Of a DNA stretch of 64,000 nucleotides, positions 12,299 through 26,500 are shown piece after piece. The notes under the pieces were generated by a model. The model was given only the letters and a program-made list of their open reading frames with translations. It made no database searches and was not told the origin of the DNA. Every line of letters begins with the position of its first letter. Position 1 is the first letter of the stretch. Source of the DNA: Scolanthus callimorphus (Eukaryota > Cnidaria > Anthozoa > Actiniaria > Edwardsiidae); the NCBI GenBank assembly GCA_033964015.1, contig CM066912.1, forward strand, positions 12,125,399-12,189,398. Reading direction: 5' to 3'. Made by a program: the position numbers and the translations under genes.

Positions 12299-13319
12299 AA
12301 ATAATGCACTGCTGTTTGATGATCTTTTATGAGCTATGATGGGAGCCTCAATACATCATTTCGTTCACATTATAATTTTGTTTATCTAGCAAGTCTTCAA
12401 ATCCATGTGGTATGTGTTATGTGTAAGAAGAGAGGCAGGGAGGGCCTCTCAGGCAATTTTTTATATAGGGAGAGAGTGGTTTCCATATGAAGTGGTTTCC
12501 CGCGAAATAAAGTGCGCAAATGAAAACAAAGGCAGTTTCTTGTCGAAAAGCGCCTTCAGGGTGTTTATAAAAAAGAAACTATATTTTGTGAAGGCCAAGG
12601 TATACCATACAGAAAACACAGAGCCCCCCAAAAATAAAAATACATCATAAACAACGTATGTGATATGTCAAACGTATGGGGCTTTGCTAGCGCACCTTCG
12701 GCACGGTGACCTCCACTATTATTCGATAAACGTAATTGACCGTTTTCACGATGTTGAATTGTGAGAACAATACCCTTGAGCTGTTCCGACTCGTTATGGC
12801 GAAGACGGCTTTTGCTATTCAAAACAGACATTGTTTTCATCCCTTTCATGTTGCGTGCGCAACATCGTGAAAACTGCCAATTGAGAGATCAGCGATGCCA
12901 CTTCCTTACATCGCGTCATGGCCAAATGTATCGGGCATTTTGAGGCTTTATTTCACGTGCAAATTTACGGAGAATAGCTATAACTATTCTGAATAATTTT
13001 ATTTTCCTCAGTCACTTTTAAACATGCCAATGGTGGTCAGATGTTCCACCGAAACGATGGGAAATTATTAATGTTCTCTTATTGGCATGTTTGTGGTTTG
13101 TAAAACACTTTCAACCATATTTTTTTTAGACTTGACCAATATTTGTTGGCGAGATTTGGTCTTGAGTTGAACAAAAAATGGCTAAAGAATAATGCATTTG
13201 ATCAAACTTCAATACGTGATCCTCATCCATTGCAGCGTGGTTTTGAAAGCCAGGACTCGTACGTCTGTTTATTTTCCTTGTATGATGTCAGTACTAATGA
13301 AACCCACGTTTCTTTCTTT

Positions 13320-13345
13320 CATAGATAGATAGATAGATAGATAGG
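13320..13345. repeat. (GATA)n microsatellite
   Basis: About six perfect ATAG repeats are visible. Confidence 0.9.
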
Positions 13346-14533
13346 TATGCATTATTACAGTTCTAAACACGCATGACCTTTTTTTTTTGCTCTTTATTTT
13401 CCTCCCTCACATTTTACACGTCATTGATTGAAAATGAAGTTTTCAATGTACGTGCTTGCTTTTATTTACCCGTACAAGCTCTGAGGGTTGTATGGCCCTC
13501 AAAACTATATAGAGTGTTTCACACTTAACGATTATCTTCTCGCCCCCGAAGCATATATATAAATGCCTTTCGTTCCAATATATAATTCATTTTCGTCACT
13601 TCCACCAATCTGAGCAAAAATAAAAGGCACATTGAACGAAAAAGTCTCAAGCTCACGAATATTAAAATATCCCTGCATTGAATATTGACATTGGAAATGC
13701 CACTGTCCACAAAGGCACGTTGGTAAAGAATGACAGTAATACGAGAAAGTTCATTTTCTCTTTTCATTTAGCATAATAGGCTATTAAAATTACCTTCGTC
13801 TTTCTCTCCTAGAAGCTCAAAGATGAATGGTTTAGTCCACTACTTCAATCAAGGCATTTCCAAGTACTTTTTTGACACTGGCAGACAATGGCTTTTGTTG
13901 TATGGCTAGCTACTTGTTCCCTTATTTCCCTTTTCTCCTGACTCTTTTTTCTTGTTCTTTTTTGCACTTGATTCTGTAAAATGAAACAGTTTTGAAATAC
14001 AAATGTTGAATTTGTGCGCGACATTTTGTTATATAGTAATAGGATCTCTTCCGTTTTGTAGAAACTTAGCCGTCATATTGGAACACCGTAAGTAAATACT
14101 ATTATTCGTTTATATATATATTTTAAAACGCGTTTTAATCTTCCATTAAATGACTAGCAAAAGGAAAACCTCTTACTAAGGCATCAAGGTATCATTAATT
14201 CCTTTAGTCTATTTTGGATTAAAAGATTCCGTATCCGTATCACGCGATTTTGTCCCTAATTTTCTTTCAGTTTTGACTTTATATCGAGTGCTCGGTTTTT
14301 GTTTGCTAAATTGGGGGTGTCGTAAGCGTTTACACAAACAGCAGATGTTTGAGGCGTGTGCATACAGGATGTATACAAATTGTTCTACGACTTCTGTCGT
14401 GCTTTCATACGAAAAAGGATCGCTAGAGAGGTTTCAAAACATTGTTTGTCGGACGCCTTCAGAGAACGATGCCCGCATATAGATCACGTAATAACAAAAA
14501 GACACACCTTGCATCGTATTTGTAAGCAAAATA

Positions 14534-14597
14534 ATGTTCAGTGTTTCTAGAACATACGCCATTTTTGGCATGCTTCTTTTATTCGCAACTGTTAAAG
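14534..14597 (+). CDS. aGPCR 1 exon 1: signal peptide
   Basis: The exon encodes MFSVSRTYAIFGMLLLFATV followed by K, with a phase-1 GTAAGA donor. Its hydrophobic core and short basic start fit a signal peptide. The joint with exon 2 gives KGTQDCEYKK, placing a cysteine just after the predicted cleavage region. Confidence 0.65.
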
Positions 14598-17500
14598 GTA
14601 AGACTATGGAACATTATGGTCAACACTATATACTATATCGTATTTTCGTTTTAGGAAAGCGATACAAACATTAGTAGTTTGAGACTAAGTCTATGGCCTT
14701 TTGCGGGAAGTATAGGATTTGATTAAGAATGGGACTACTTTACAAACTTTTTGTTGAATTATTTGAACTTGTTGAGTTATTAGTTTTGATTCGATTATAG
14801 TAAACTTTTTGTTAAAAGCAGGCAATGCTACGTTATTTTCGTATGAAATTATTTTAGATTTTAGCAGGGCGACTGTCTTTTTATAATGGTCTACAAAACT
14901 CTGTCACGGTCGAGTCGTGTTTCACTTGCTTCCTCAACAAAGTATTATTTAAGGTGAGAATATGGAATATTAGTCAAATCACACTAGTGGCTATTATCAA
15001 TGCTGCGTTCTGCTTGGTTGAGCTACTAGAAGCTATAAGTTATAGCCTACTAGTAGCGAAAAGTGTCGGATTTTGAAAGCCAGAAAATGGCAAATGACCA
15101 GAGCAAAAACATTTTCTGGGCAATACAAATTGACCTACTAGTGTGATTTGACTAAAACAATTATTCCTCTCGCCCTCATACGGGCTCGAGGAATAATTGT
15201 TAAAAACAGAAGGCCTACGGACTGCTGCATTTGCTTAAAATAACATGATACGCCATCATGCAAAAGAAAGCCTGGAATAGCTACTGCATGTTCAAATGAT
15301 CAGCTTATTTGTAAAGCCAAACAAGTAGCACATCGAGGAGGGCGAGGAAATGAGTTTTTGGCAGCGGCCGTGGAACTTAAACCTGTTCACGATTTTTCAG
15401 GAATTCCACTAACTGATCTCCCGCTCCAATTCTGTACTCAAAATTCCTACTCCGATTTCCAAGCTATCATTCACAATCAGAAAGCTTAACTCACTTTGAT
15501 ATATCCGAATGGACAGGGGGATTTCGATTAGAATACACATGTAGGACCCAAAAACTTGGTATCGCCCAGCCGTCAATGATTTCAACATTTCTTTTGTATT
15601 TATTAAAATATAGTTCATTTCATTTCATTTGATCCAATAACTCGTAGCTCAACTAAAGAGGGGACTATCTAGAATACTGTTTTCTTGGTTACTTTGACTC
15701 CTTCAACTATATCAAAATGTTAGCGAATTCGCCGCCAAAAACTGGGTTTACTTTGATTTAAATGATGTATCACTTTTTATTGAAGGTTGTCGCCCGACTT
15801 CTAGCTCTTAGTCGCAGCTGTTTTAGGGAAAAACGTCATCACATTCAAATATTCAAAGTGAGCCATCACTGTTTACTTAAAAGAGAGCGGATTACATACA
15901 AGGGTCGACAACTAAAGTGCAAAGTTAATACACCTAGAGACAATAAGAAATGAAACACACATTCAACAACGAACCAATTAGGGAACGAACCAATCAGTGA
16001 CAAGATTCAGCGTGGCCGATTGGTCAGCGCGTCGGACTTGCAATGCGGTGATCCTATTTCGAGTCCCGCTCGCTGACCAGGAACAGGATTTCTTTCTCGG
16101 TGTAGACTGCTAGCAGCCCCTACTTTTGCGCGTTTCCCAAAAAGCGAGCGTGAACCCGCGCCTTCGGCACTTCACGCCATCTTCGCGCCTTCGGCGCTCC
16201 TCTGGCATTCGTCGGGGGTTCGCGCGCGCTTCGTTCGTCGGGGGTTCGCGCGCGCTTTCTGGGTCACGCGCCAAAGTAGGGGCTGCTAGCAGTCTATTCT
16301 CGGTGCTGTAAATTGCAATGCCGGGATCGACTTCTTGGACAAGCTTGTAGATAGCAACTTGTTTGCCTCTCTTTCAATTTGGCATTCTTAATATGTTATG
16401 TTTATTTCTTAGATATTTGGTTTCAATTTGAGTAGTCAGAGTGTCTGTAAAATAGCTGGGTGTAGCTAAGTGCATAAGCACTATAAAGATGATTTTTTAT
16501 CTGCTTTTGTTTTTTCTGCGCATTCTGATTGGCTTGCTGAACATGACCCAGTATCTCAGCCAATAGGAGCACGCAGAAAACGCAAGACTTTCGAGTCATC
16601 TCAATTCCAATTTTTTGGTAACCTGAATCAGCTTAGGACATGACTGACTGGTATCCCGGATATCACGAGAAACAGGAATTCAATATATCATGTTTGTCAA
16701 TTTTATTTTTAAGGGACCCAAGACTGTGAATACAAAAAGGAATTCAACCTTGCAGTGGCGATCGGATCAACATCTAAAGGAAACAAAGATCCTGGAGCCA
16801 TTGTTAATGAGACTTTAACGAATCTATGGGAAATGTGTAGCAAGTTAAAACCCGAGAATATATCTGTCTCTATCATAGACTCAAACAACGCTACCATAGC
16901 CATACAGTTCGACCAGTACCATGATAAAGAATCTTTGATGAAAGAGATTGCGAAATTAGATTTGCCTGCAGCTAATGCTAAAGACATTGACCTAGGACCA
17001 CTTTTGCAGTTAAGCTACAGCAAACAGCCTGATGTTATGGTAGTAATAATGTCTCGAGGCGAACACATCAAATACATCATACCGCAACATCCCGGAAATA
17101 TGTTCTTTGTGCCAAAAGTATGGGTAGAGCTTGAAGCAGGTTGGGGGAAATGGCATTTGTGGTCGAACGCGGTGTGTATTATAGACTTCCCTACTAAAGA
17201 AGCGAAACCTATTGCAGTTTCAGTCTGCAAACTTGCAGGTATTGATTGTTTTTATTGCTTGTTTGTTTGTAATCCCATGAACCGATTTATGGCCCCTTCG
17301 AGTTTGAAACTATTAGTAGTCAGGGATGGTGCACTACTAAGTTATTTGCAGTTTATTTCCATGTTGTGTCTGTAAATCCGACCCTCCGATATAATACTAC
17401 TACTGAGTATGTGGTACAAATGCACCACAGCTTGTGACGAGAAAAGTATCCATAGCAACGTAAGACAACCATATACCCTTCCTTTTCACTTTTAAAACTG

Positions 17501-20500
17501 ATATCTCGAAAAATCTAAAGGAATTTTTTTTCTCAAAATCGCAAATAATGAATTCCTCTGAATATGATGTGAATGGAGAATTACTCATCTCGGGTTTTAT
17601 GCACCTCGGCCTTCGCCCTCGATGAATAACACCCTCCATCTGATTAATTGCCCACATATTACTCAGCTGTTCATTACTTGCTATTTATTGTCGCGCCAAT
17701 TTTATACAATAAACATTTTATACAATAAACCTCTCCAGAAATAATACAGTTTCCGACATGCTTAAAAGCAAAGTTCGGCTGAGCATCAGAAAATCATAGT
17801 AATGTAGTACTAAAGTATATACTAAAATAGTTTTACAATATTTTGTTGGTTTTTGTCTAGCTCTCTCTTTAGTAATCGCGCGCATTGTCTCGACATAACA
17901 TACACGATCCTGTAGGGTGTCCTCTTTGTTCTTATATGCAAGTTTCTACTCACCATATTAGGAATCCCCAAATATTTTCTCGTTTTTTCTTTCACACTGA
18001 ATCGGCGAAAATTAATAAAAGATTTTACAGAGAAACGGTTCTCGTGTAGTGCGCCATTTGTATTTTGCTCCACAAGGGCTACTACTACACAGGTAGCCCG
18101 CGTCACGAAGTAGGCATTGACGAAAACGACGAAATCCTTGCCGCCATATTGCTTTGAGCTTAGTAGCCAATATTTATTGCATTTCAATAAACACAGGGAG
18201 CCCGGGTGACTCGCACCACTCTTCAAAATCCAATCCGTCAGTCAACATAACCATCGATTGATGGATAGAAAAAAAGTGTCGTATTACTTGGCACGAAGTG
18301 CAAACTGTTGCACTGGTTCTAATTGTATTTGCAGCCCGAATTGATCCGCATTCGGTCTCGAATGAAAAAGGTTCCCTAGCCTCTTGTGTCTTACCATCGT
18401 CAATCCTCGACAGTAGTCCGACAGCGACCTTTAGTCGAGCGACGACAACGCATTCTGAGATGACGATATTTGGTGCCACCCCTTCACTGGAGACGACTGT
18501 GTCATCTACATCGTATATTACCAGTGCATCTTCTCCACCGAGCCAAACTCATTCGATTAATATAACTGCCACGAGTTATACATCCTTTACGGCAATCACA
18601 AAGAGCGTGGGGGCGCATGTCAACGAACATGAGTTGCTTAGAAGAGGTAAGCATCACTAAATAATATCTGAAAAGCTAACTGTTTACATGCGTGCAATGA
18701 ACAGCCTACAAGTTAGGTGGTTAGTTAAGCTTTTGCTCTAAATAGGTTCAATAGATAAAACCATCAACCATAAAGTGCACTGGCCTTTGGCTCAAATCAC
18801 TCAACCTGAACTGACTGTCAGTATATGTTTTTAGGTGGTCTATATTGTCATTATCACACATGCACATCGTAAATAAAAAAAACAAATTCTGATAGTATTG
18901 ACAATGCATTTTTGAAACAAAATATTCCCAAGGGTCTATTGGAGTATAAAAAAATGTTGTAGTATTAATGTAGATTATGAGCAACATTGGCACGAGAACT
19001 GACCCTTGAGAGACCCCGGAACGAACGAATAAACGCGCCAGCCAGTCAGAAAAATGATGCGTTTGTTCGAGGATTATTCTTACTTCCTTTCATTTATACA
19101 TCCATTCATTCAAATCCTTATAATAATCATCTAAACTTCACCACTCAACTGGCATCTTAATTCGAATACTCCCCAAACCCCCAAAAAGTGTTGCTGGTGA
19201 GTTTTGAAATAAAATTCTCCTTTGAATGAACGCCGCATCGGCAAGATATAATTACTTTTTGAAATAAAAACAGTTATAGTTCTAACCCCTAAAAGTTTTT
19301 AACAGTTTAGTTCTCTTTTCATTAGACTACCACAGAGTGATGGGTTATGAATCTGCTGCAATAGATTTGACGAACAGCTCGCTTTTAAAGGCAAGTACAG
19401 AGGAATACATTTACTAGCAAGACATCAAAACAAACAAACAAACAAACAAACAAACAAACAAAGGCATAAAAACGCTCGGTATGACTTTTGTATGTCATTG
19501 TCATGTAAGTACGAAAAGTACGTATAGCAAAGCCATACAAAGATCGGTAACTGAATGTTAATCTCTGAACGCCGTTGAAATAGGCACCTAGCAAGGCCAG
19601 ATGCTTACCCATGGTGATTGGTACAACTAAAAATGAACCTGCGCCTGGTATGACTAATCGTAGGAGCCCATGGGAAGGAGCTTCCATCTGAGACATTTTT
19701 GGGGCAGCGTTTTGATGGGCCAAGTTATTTTTAGAACCGTTTTCTATTGTTCAGCATACGGCAGCTCTGGCAAGGCAAGACGTCTGTTTTAAAGGGGCAC
19801 TCGCACGCTTGCCTGACAAGCATATAATTCAAATTGCAAATCCATTCCATTCTCTTGATAGTAGATTTAACAAACCTGGACTGTTATTTTGGTTATTCCC
19901 GGTAAACTTAAATGTATGGTGTCTAGAATTATACTTATTTCTTAACAGGTTGTACAAAAATTAAGCGTGCGAGTGCCCCTTTAAATATAATAACAAGATT
20001 AAAACCAAATGTAATGAAGATTTTGTGCCCTTAATAAGTGGAATCAGGCTTGTGGAAAACAATGGAAAACTGTTTCTAAAAATAGCCACGTCTGTCAAAA
20101 TGGTACATCCATATCCTAGTATCAGAGAGAGGCAATCTCCTTCTCATATGCTAATCGTGTTTTTTTTTTCAAGGATTTTGTCGATAGTGCATCGAGACTG
20201 CTAAGGACCAGTGTGAAGCTGAAAGAAATCGCGTCATCAGAAAAAGTAAGCAAAAGTACACCTATTTAGTGACCTCACTTGCCTCATGTATAATAAGGTC
20301 ATCCAACATCTATATAATGGGCTTGCCTATACACACTTGCGATGAAACCGACATCCGTCATCAATATACATCATCCAAATTTTGGTTTTAGATACGATAC
20401 GTTTCGATACATCCATCCCAAGATTTTTCAAACCTAAAACAAGCGTGTCCCGGACTCCCAGACTATTTCCTTGGAAGCATCTTTCGTTTAGGTTTAACTT

Positions 20501-23500
20501 GTAGCTTTACTGACCCGTTTTTTTGCAGAATGCTACTTTGTTAAACGTCCTCGGCGGCCTAGAGAAGTACTGTTTGAGAGTATCAAAGGTCATGGCAAAC
20601 GATTCGTCTGGGAACACAAATAATATAAGAATAGTCAGTGATAATGTCGGTAAGAATTAAGTTACATTTTTTCCAAGAATTATTTATATATTTTTAACTC
20701 CCAGGGAAAGGAGGAAACACTTTTCCATGACAATTTTCTTTATGTGACCCACACGAGAACGTTGTAAAATTACGAGCCGATAAAGTCATATAAAGTTGTG
20801 CTCTAATGCCTTTATGATATAGCGGGGTAGAGCCATTGCTTTATCGGTGTAATAGGGCATAGATTTGGACCAATCAGAGCGCGCGTTATATCGTAGCTAT
20901 ATTATAAAATGTGATAAACGCACGAGGAATGCTAAAAAAACACGAAAAAGTTTGAAACTTACGAGCCGTACTTTTATAAAATAGCATTGCATCTACCATG
21001 CGTTTATAATGTTGAGAATGCACAGCTTTCAACCAATCAGAGCGCGCGTACTATCTTAGCTATTTTATAAAGACATATAGACAATACAATGCAATACAAT
21101 ACAGTACAATACAAGGTGGTGCCCAATATTGCATAGGTGTTTAGAATCTATTGGCCTGCATGACGAATCATAGCACGCCGACTATGATCAATGGACCTTA
21201 TAGGCAAGCAGTGTTTGCATCGTGTTACCACCCAATTCAGGGTTGATGTAGGCGTTTGGGGTTTTACAGTTCCTCATTTTGTACATGCCTTTATGCGTTG
21301 TGTCCTGCGAAAGAAATTGGCCAATTGGTATCAATAGTAAATAACAAATTATCACGTTGTCTTTTGTTTCTAGATGTGGCGATACATTCTACTCCGGTAA
21401 CTATATTGAGGGATTTGATTATGGAAGTCTGGATATTGATGCTGCATATGTACACGTGCCAAAGGACGCTTTTCAAGAAGACGTTCGTCAAGGTAAACAC
21501 ACCAAGAAACACAGCCGTTGCGACGCAATACAGAAAGAAAAATAGCGGAAAAGCAAAGCAAATCAAATGACTACCTACTATAACTGTTGTTCCTGTTTTA
21601 CTCACACAAACGATTACTAGCGGAAAAGCCAATTTTGTTCCCTCTAATGCGTTCTTAGCGCGAAATTAAAATTGGCGACTGAAAGTATGGCCCTTTTTTT
21701 CTGAGATTTCCTTTTTTCTCAGAATATCTAACCATCGTAGCAATGATCATAAAGCCTTTCAAATCGTTCCAAGAAGGACATCTACTTGACAGGTAAGTGA
21801 CTTAATTTCGATGGTCGAGTTTATTTCCAAGAAAAATTCAATTTCCCGGCCAATGTGACTTTGAAGTCTGGATTCTACAGCAAGCTTCCCTCTTTTTCTG
21901 TCCTTAAAACTCGAGTGACCGCGCGAGATTTCACTGCAAACGAAAGTGAGGAAAACACTGCATACATACACATCCGGGACATTCGGTACATATCTTTTCA
22001 TTACACTAGTGAAGATATAAAAAATACGAGCGTTTTATTTTCCCGTAAAAAAACTGGCATCCATATAAGAAATAAGGCTATGTGCGATGATTACTAACCA
22101 CGTTTCTGTTGTAACGTAGGTCACAAAACGTCACCCTAGCGAGCAACATCATAACCGTGACCATGGTACCCCCTCCAACAAAACCGCTCAAGCACCCTCT
22201 TAAAATACAAGTCAACAGAAACACGGTATGTCTCGCTGGATGTAAATGAGCTCTTATTTTGAAAATGACGACTAAGATGCGTAGAAAATATATTACATGC
22301 CCACGCAGAGATACGAATGTTCGTATCTACGTATATATTTACTAGAAAAATCGAAAGGAAAAATGATATCTCCAAGTGGTTATGCAATGTTCTGTTTATT
22401 ATGCAAGCATTAATGAAATACCAAATAGCAATTTATTTGAGTAAAATCTTAATTAAACTGACATGTCATTTTCGCGGACCAACACTCAGGGTCTTTTCTA
22501 AATAATTGAGGAGAAGGTGCTGCCTTTGCTCTAATATCTGCAAATGGTTAGATCTTCGCGTCTTCTCGATAAGGACGTCAAACCGTAGTTCCCGTCTGTC
22601 ACATACACTACACCAGCCTGAACCAGAGGGACGTAAAAGAACCACGGGGACGTCTGACGTTGCCCATCCTTAGTGCAGGGCTTACAACTTACTAACCACC
22701 ACACTGACCAGGGAACCTTGTAATTGGGGCCTCGCTATGTGAGGATTTCCTGGCCCTCGGGCAAATCATAATAAATAAATATATATCAAGTTTTTGCCCG
22801 GTTTATCAAAAGCGTCTTCAATTTACGTACAGTAGCAAATTACGGATGGCAGGAACGATGTTTGCAAGAGGCTTATTAACTGGGAGTGACACTTCAATGT
22901 TGCAGGGAATATACTTTGAGAATACATTTTTGTATGAGGTCATCATTGACAAAAGAGATAGAAAAATGGCTTTCGTCCAATATGAAGAATAAACAAATAC
23001 ATCGAAACAAAGAGGTGAAATATCAAGACTAAGCACTGCATTCTGGTTGGCCGTTAGTTTTACGCTGCACTGACTGTCTAGCGGTATAAGTTTAAAAAGC
23101 AGTTATAAAACCAGTGTGACACACATTTTGTTGTTGATGTCTTGTCCACGCTCTTGCATCTCTGATATAGTTTTTATATAGTATTGTATTGCGTTATTTA
23201 TTTCTTCATTCAAATCTGGAAAATACCACAATATTCTCCGATAATATCTGGACCAACAGTGAAGGCCAAAATACGATTTATGGCCCTAAAATACTGCCAC
23301 ACGGAACACAGTTGATTTTTGTTTTCATGAAGTCTGACTCAAATCTACAAAATGAAGATACTGCAAGAACGCTGTAATTAAACTAAAGTCAATTAATACA
23401 TTAATAATGTTCATATTTTCTGTTATAGATTTTCGGATGGAATGGTAACCTTGAGACATCTTGTGTTTTCTGGTAAGTAGTGGTCTTTAGATTTGCTATA

Positions 23501-26500
23501 TAAAACGACGAATCCTCAATGAATGCGTGATGAATGCAGTGCGAATATCATTTCTGCGCATCATTCTGTCAGTTTGTTTAATCTTCAGCTTCTATATAAG
23601 CTATAAGCTGTAACTACGACGGAAATGACTAGATTATAAGCAACTGACTCTAGAAAGGCTGCGATTGCAACTGGGGATCTAGGTTTCTCTATTTTAACCA
23701 GCAACATTTCCCTATAAAAACAATCAAAATAAAAATTTCATTTAACTTCACTCCGCCGTAAACCAGTGTCAGATTTTCAGAATTATTTTCCAGTCAATTC
23801 TAGTAAATAAACGCTACATGCTTACTGATCAATTTTCATCCAGAAAGCAAAGACATCATACACTAAAAAAAGAACAAAATCGGTTAGTTAAAGCGAGACA
23901 GGACCATAAAGTTATGCGCGGTTTATCGGCCAGGCTTCGAAAACCTACCACTCCCCCTCCCTCAACCGATCGCCATAGACCACATTCTTTTTGCAGGGAG
24001 ACCACTAGAAATGGATGGAGTACTGAAGGATGTCAAGTGACCTACAACAATGCAACAATCACAGAGTGTCAATGCAATCACATGACGCACTTTGCTGTTC
24101 TAATGTCACTTTCAGACAAGGTAATTTTGTTCAATAGCTCATTTAACTTATCCAAAATATTTGTACCTTGTTAGTACGACATGGAACAATTAATCTCGTA
24201 CCAAGTGCCCGTCAACGGGCAAAATCGAGGAACATTTTTTTTAACCGGAAGACCAGTGTTTGAGTCTAAAAAATTCGATTCCCCCAGAACCCATAGGGCT
24301 GCAGCTGGCCAAGAGATGACATGTTCTTGGTAGGAGGTTGAACATGGAAAGCAAAACTGTCAATACAGCGGTTTTCTCATTTCCTCTGTTTAATTTCGGT
24401 TGCGTCGAGTTGTGGTTGGCCGATCGAGGGTATGATATTTGATCCTTCAGCAAATCAGTTCGCGTAGAGCTAACAATAACATAGTTACTTGTGATTACTT
24501 TGCTTGCTAAATGGAGAGATTGTCAATCACTTCGCTGACTGATTGGTTTGTTACTATTACTACTATTACTATTGCATTTTATTTGGATAGTGAATTACTC
24601 ATGACTTGCTTTCATGGCAGTCATGTGGAAACTGCTCTTAACTATTTCCTCGCGTATGCGTGCGCGACAAACTAGACTTCGGGACCTCTCAACTTACGGG
24701 AAACGATCTTTCCGGTAGCGTCTGTATTGGTGCAATCACCTGGAACCAGCGTTTTGAAGAACAATGACTGCTTCATTGCAAAACCATTCTCGTACCCAGA
24801 GCTCCCCGGCTCGTCTGCTCGCAGGGGAGGCTCTGGTGACATCCATTTGAGGACCTTTGCTGATTGGCTGGTTTTGAACGTTGGTGCATGCGCAGAAAGA
24901 TCTTTCTCTCAACGGCTCTGTATCAAATCTCGAGCATGCGTCAGTGGCTGTCACCAGAGCCTCCCCCGCGAGGAGACGAGCCGGGGAGCTCTGGGTAAGA
25001 GAATGCTGCAAAACACATCATTTTTGCGCATGCGCACCTGGGAAAATGGTCAGTGGACCTTTTGCCAAAATGAATGGTTCTATTCTTGAAAGATAGAAAT
25101 CGATATGGCCACCGTGTTGTTAAAAAAGGTATCAAGCAACGGGCCTGAAATTGGGAACATATAATGTCATGTAGTAGAGGTAATGTTTAAAACTTTGGCA
25201 CTATTACATCGCGTAAACAGCAACCATAATTATTGTTCTTCTTATTGTTTTTTTTGACAGCCTGTCCCAAAGGTTCACCGAATGCGCTGACCATTATTTC
25301 CTACATCGGCTGTACACTCTCCATCATTGGCGTTTTCCTTACAATTGTTACTTTCCTGATTCTACCGTAAGTAACCTTAGAGAAATCCTCTAAACATCCT
25401 GAATCAACTAAAATGGGCACTGTTGATTGAGTACTATTTATAAAATGATTGGCCGTGTTCTATTGGAGCTAGTGGAATGGGAAGGAGGTCTGCCAACTCT
25501 TAGTTTTCTTTGTCAATGTTTTGAAGCGTTATCCTGCACAGACACATGGATTGTTTAATGGAAAATCATTTAGTAAAATTCGACATGTCCACATCCTATG
25601 AACGTGAATATACAAATATTTTGCTGGGACAATGTCACGTGATAGTCGTTACTACGATATTGTGTCGTTTCTTTGACGTTTTGCGGTATTCCCAAGTGTA
25701 TCCGGGTCTGCCAATATTCACATAGTTTCCGTACGTACCTTTCACGCGCGCTAAAGAACTGTGAATTCGAGAGGGAAAGAGAACCTGCTTTACAGAAAAT
25801 ATTCAAGTGTTTGAAATCAGATACTTTTCAATCAAATTAGGGTAATTTCATATACTGTCCGTCGACTGGTCGATAGGTCCACCTTTGGATTCAGCTTCAG
25901 CGTGCACTGTTCATCTCCTCGACACACTGGATAATTAACAATTATTGGATGAGGTCGAGCATGATAGTGAGATTTGGCAACGCCGAGGTTTGTGTTATCT
26001 GCCGAAGCGAAGCTGAGACGGATAACACTTAGCAGGTTGTGTGTAACACTATTTTGTTCTATTTTGTAAATAAATTGATTGATTGATTGATTGATTGACA
26101 CTAACTCGAGGCGTTGACAAATCTCACTATCATGCGAAAACCGAATTCAATAATTGTTTTATTATTCAGCAACCAGCAATTCTTACCTCTAAGTGAAGTC
26201 GACGACGAGGCCTTGCTCGGCGAAACGGTTTTTGAACTTTAGCTTAACTTATAGGTCTTCATTATTATTTTCCTCTTCGTATTTAATTCAAATAACCATA
26301 GTTGAGGTTTAGATATCCTGAGCAATGATCTCTTGGCAAAAATCATAACAGGTTCAACGAGAATATTGGCAAAATTGGCTTGCGTTTCCGAAATGAAAAC
26401 CAAGATGGCGGCCAAACCTATTGGCTTGCGTTATGACGTAATTAGAGTGCATCGATCCTAATGTCTGTAGTATGACGTCACGCGCTGCGCGCCAACACAA

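Larger units (their letters stand above)
10340..14533. other. intergenic region with repeats, no gene recognised
   Basis: Between the start of Dickkopf-like gene B and adhesion GPCR 1 I find no exon-like ORF. It contains a fold-back MITE (12113-12298), a GATA microsatellite, and an end of a MITE-like repeat at 11314-11345 (AGTACGCGCGCCCTGATTGG), whose complement recurs near 20880 and 21040. Confidence 0.4.

Noticed and set aside
16126..16311. 61 aa Arg/Ser-rich ORF
   Set aside because: It lies entirely within the GC-rich interior of the nested Mutator-like MITE.
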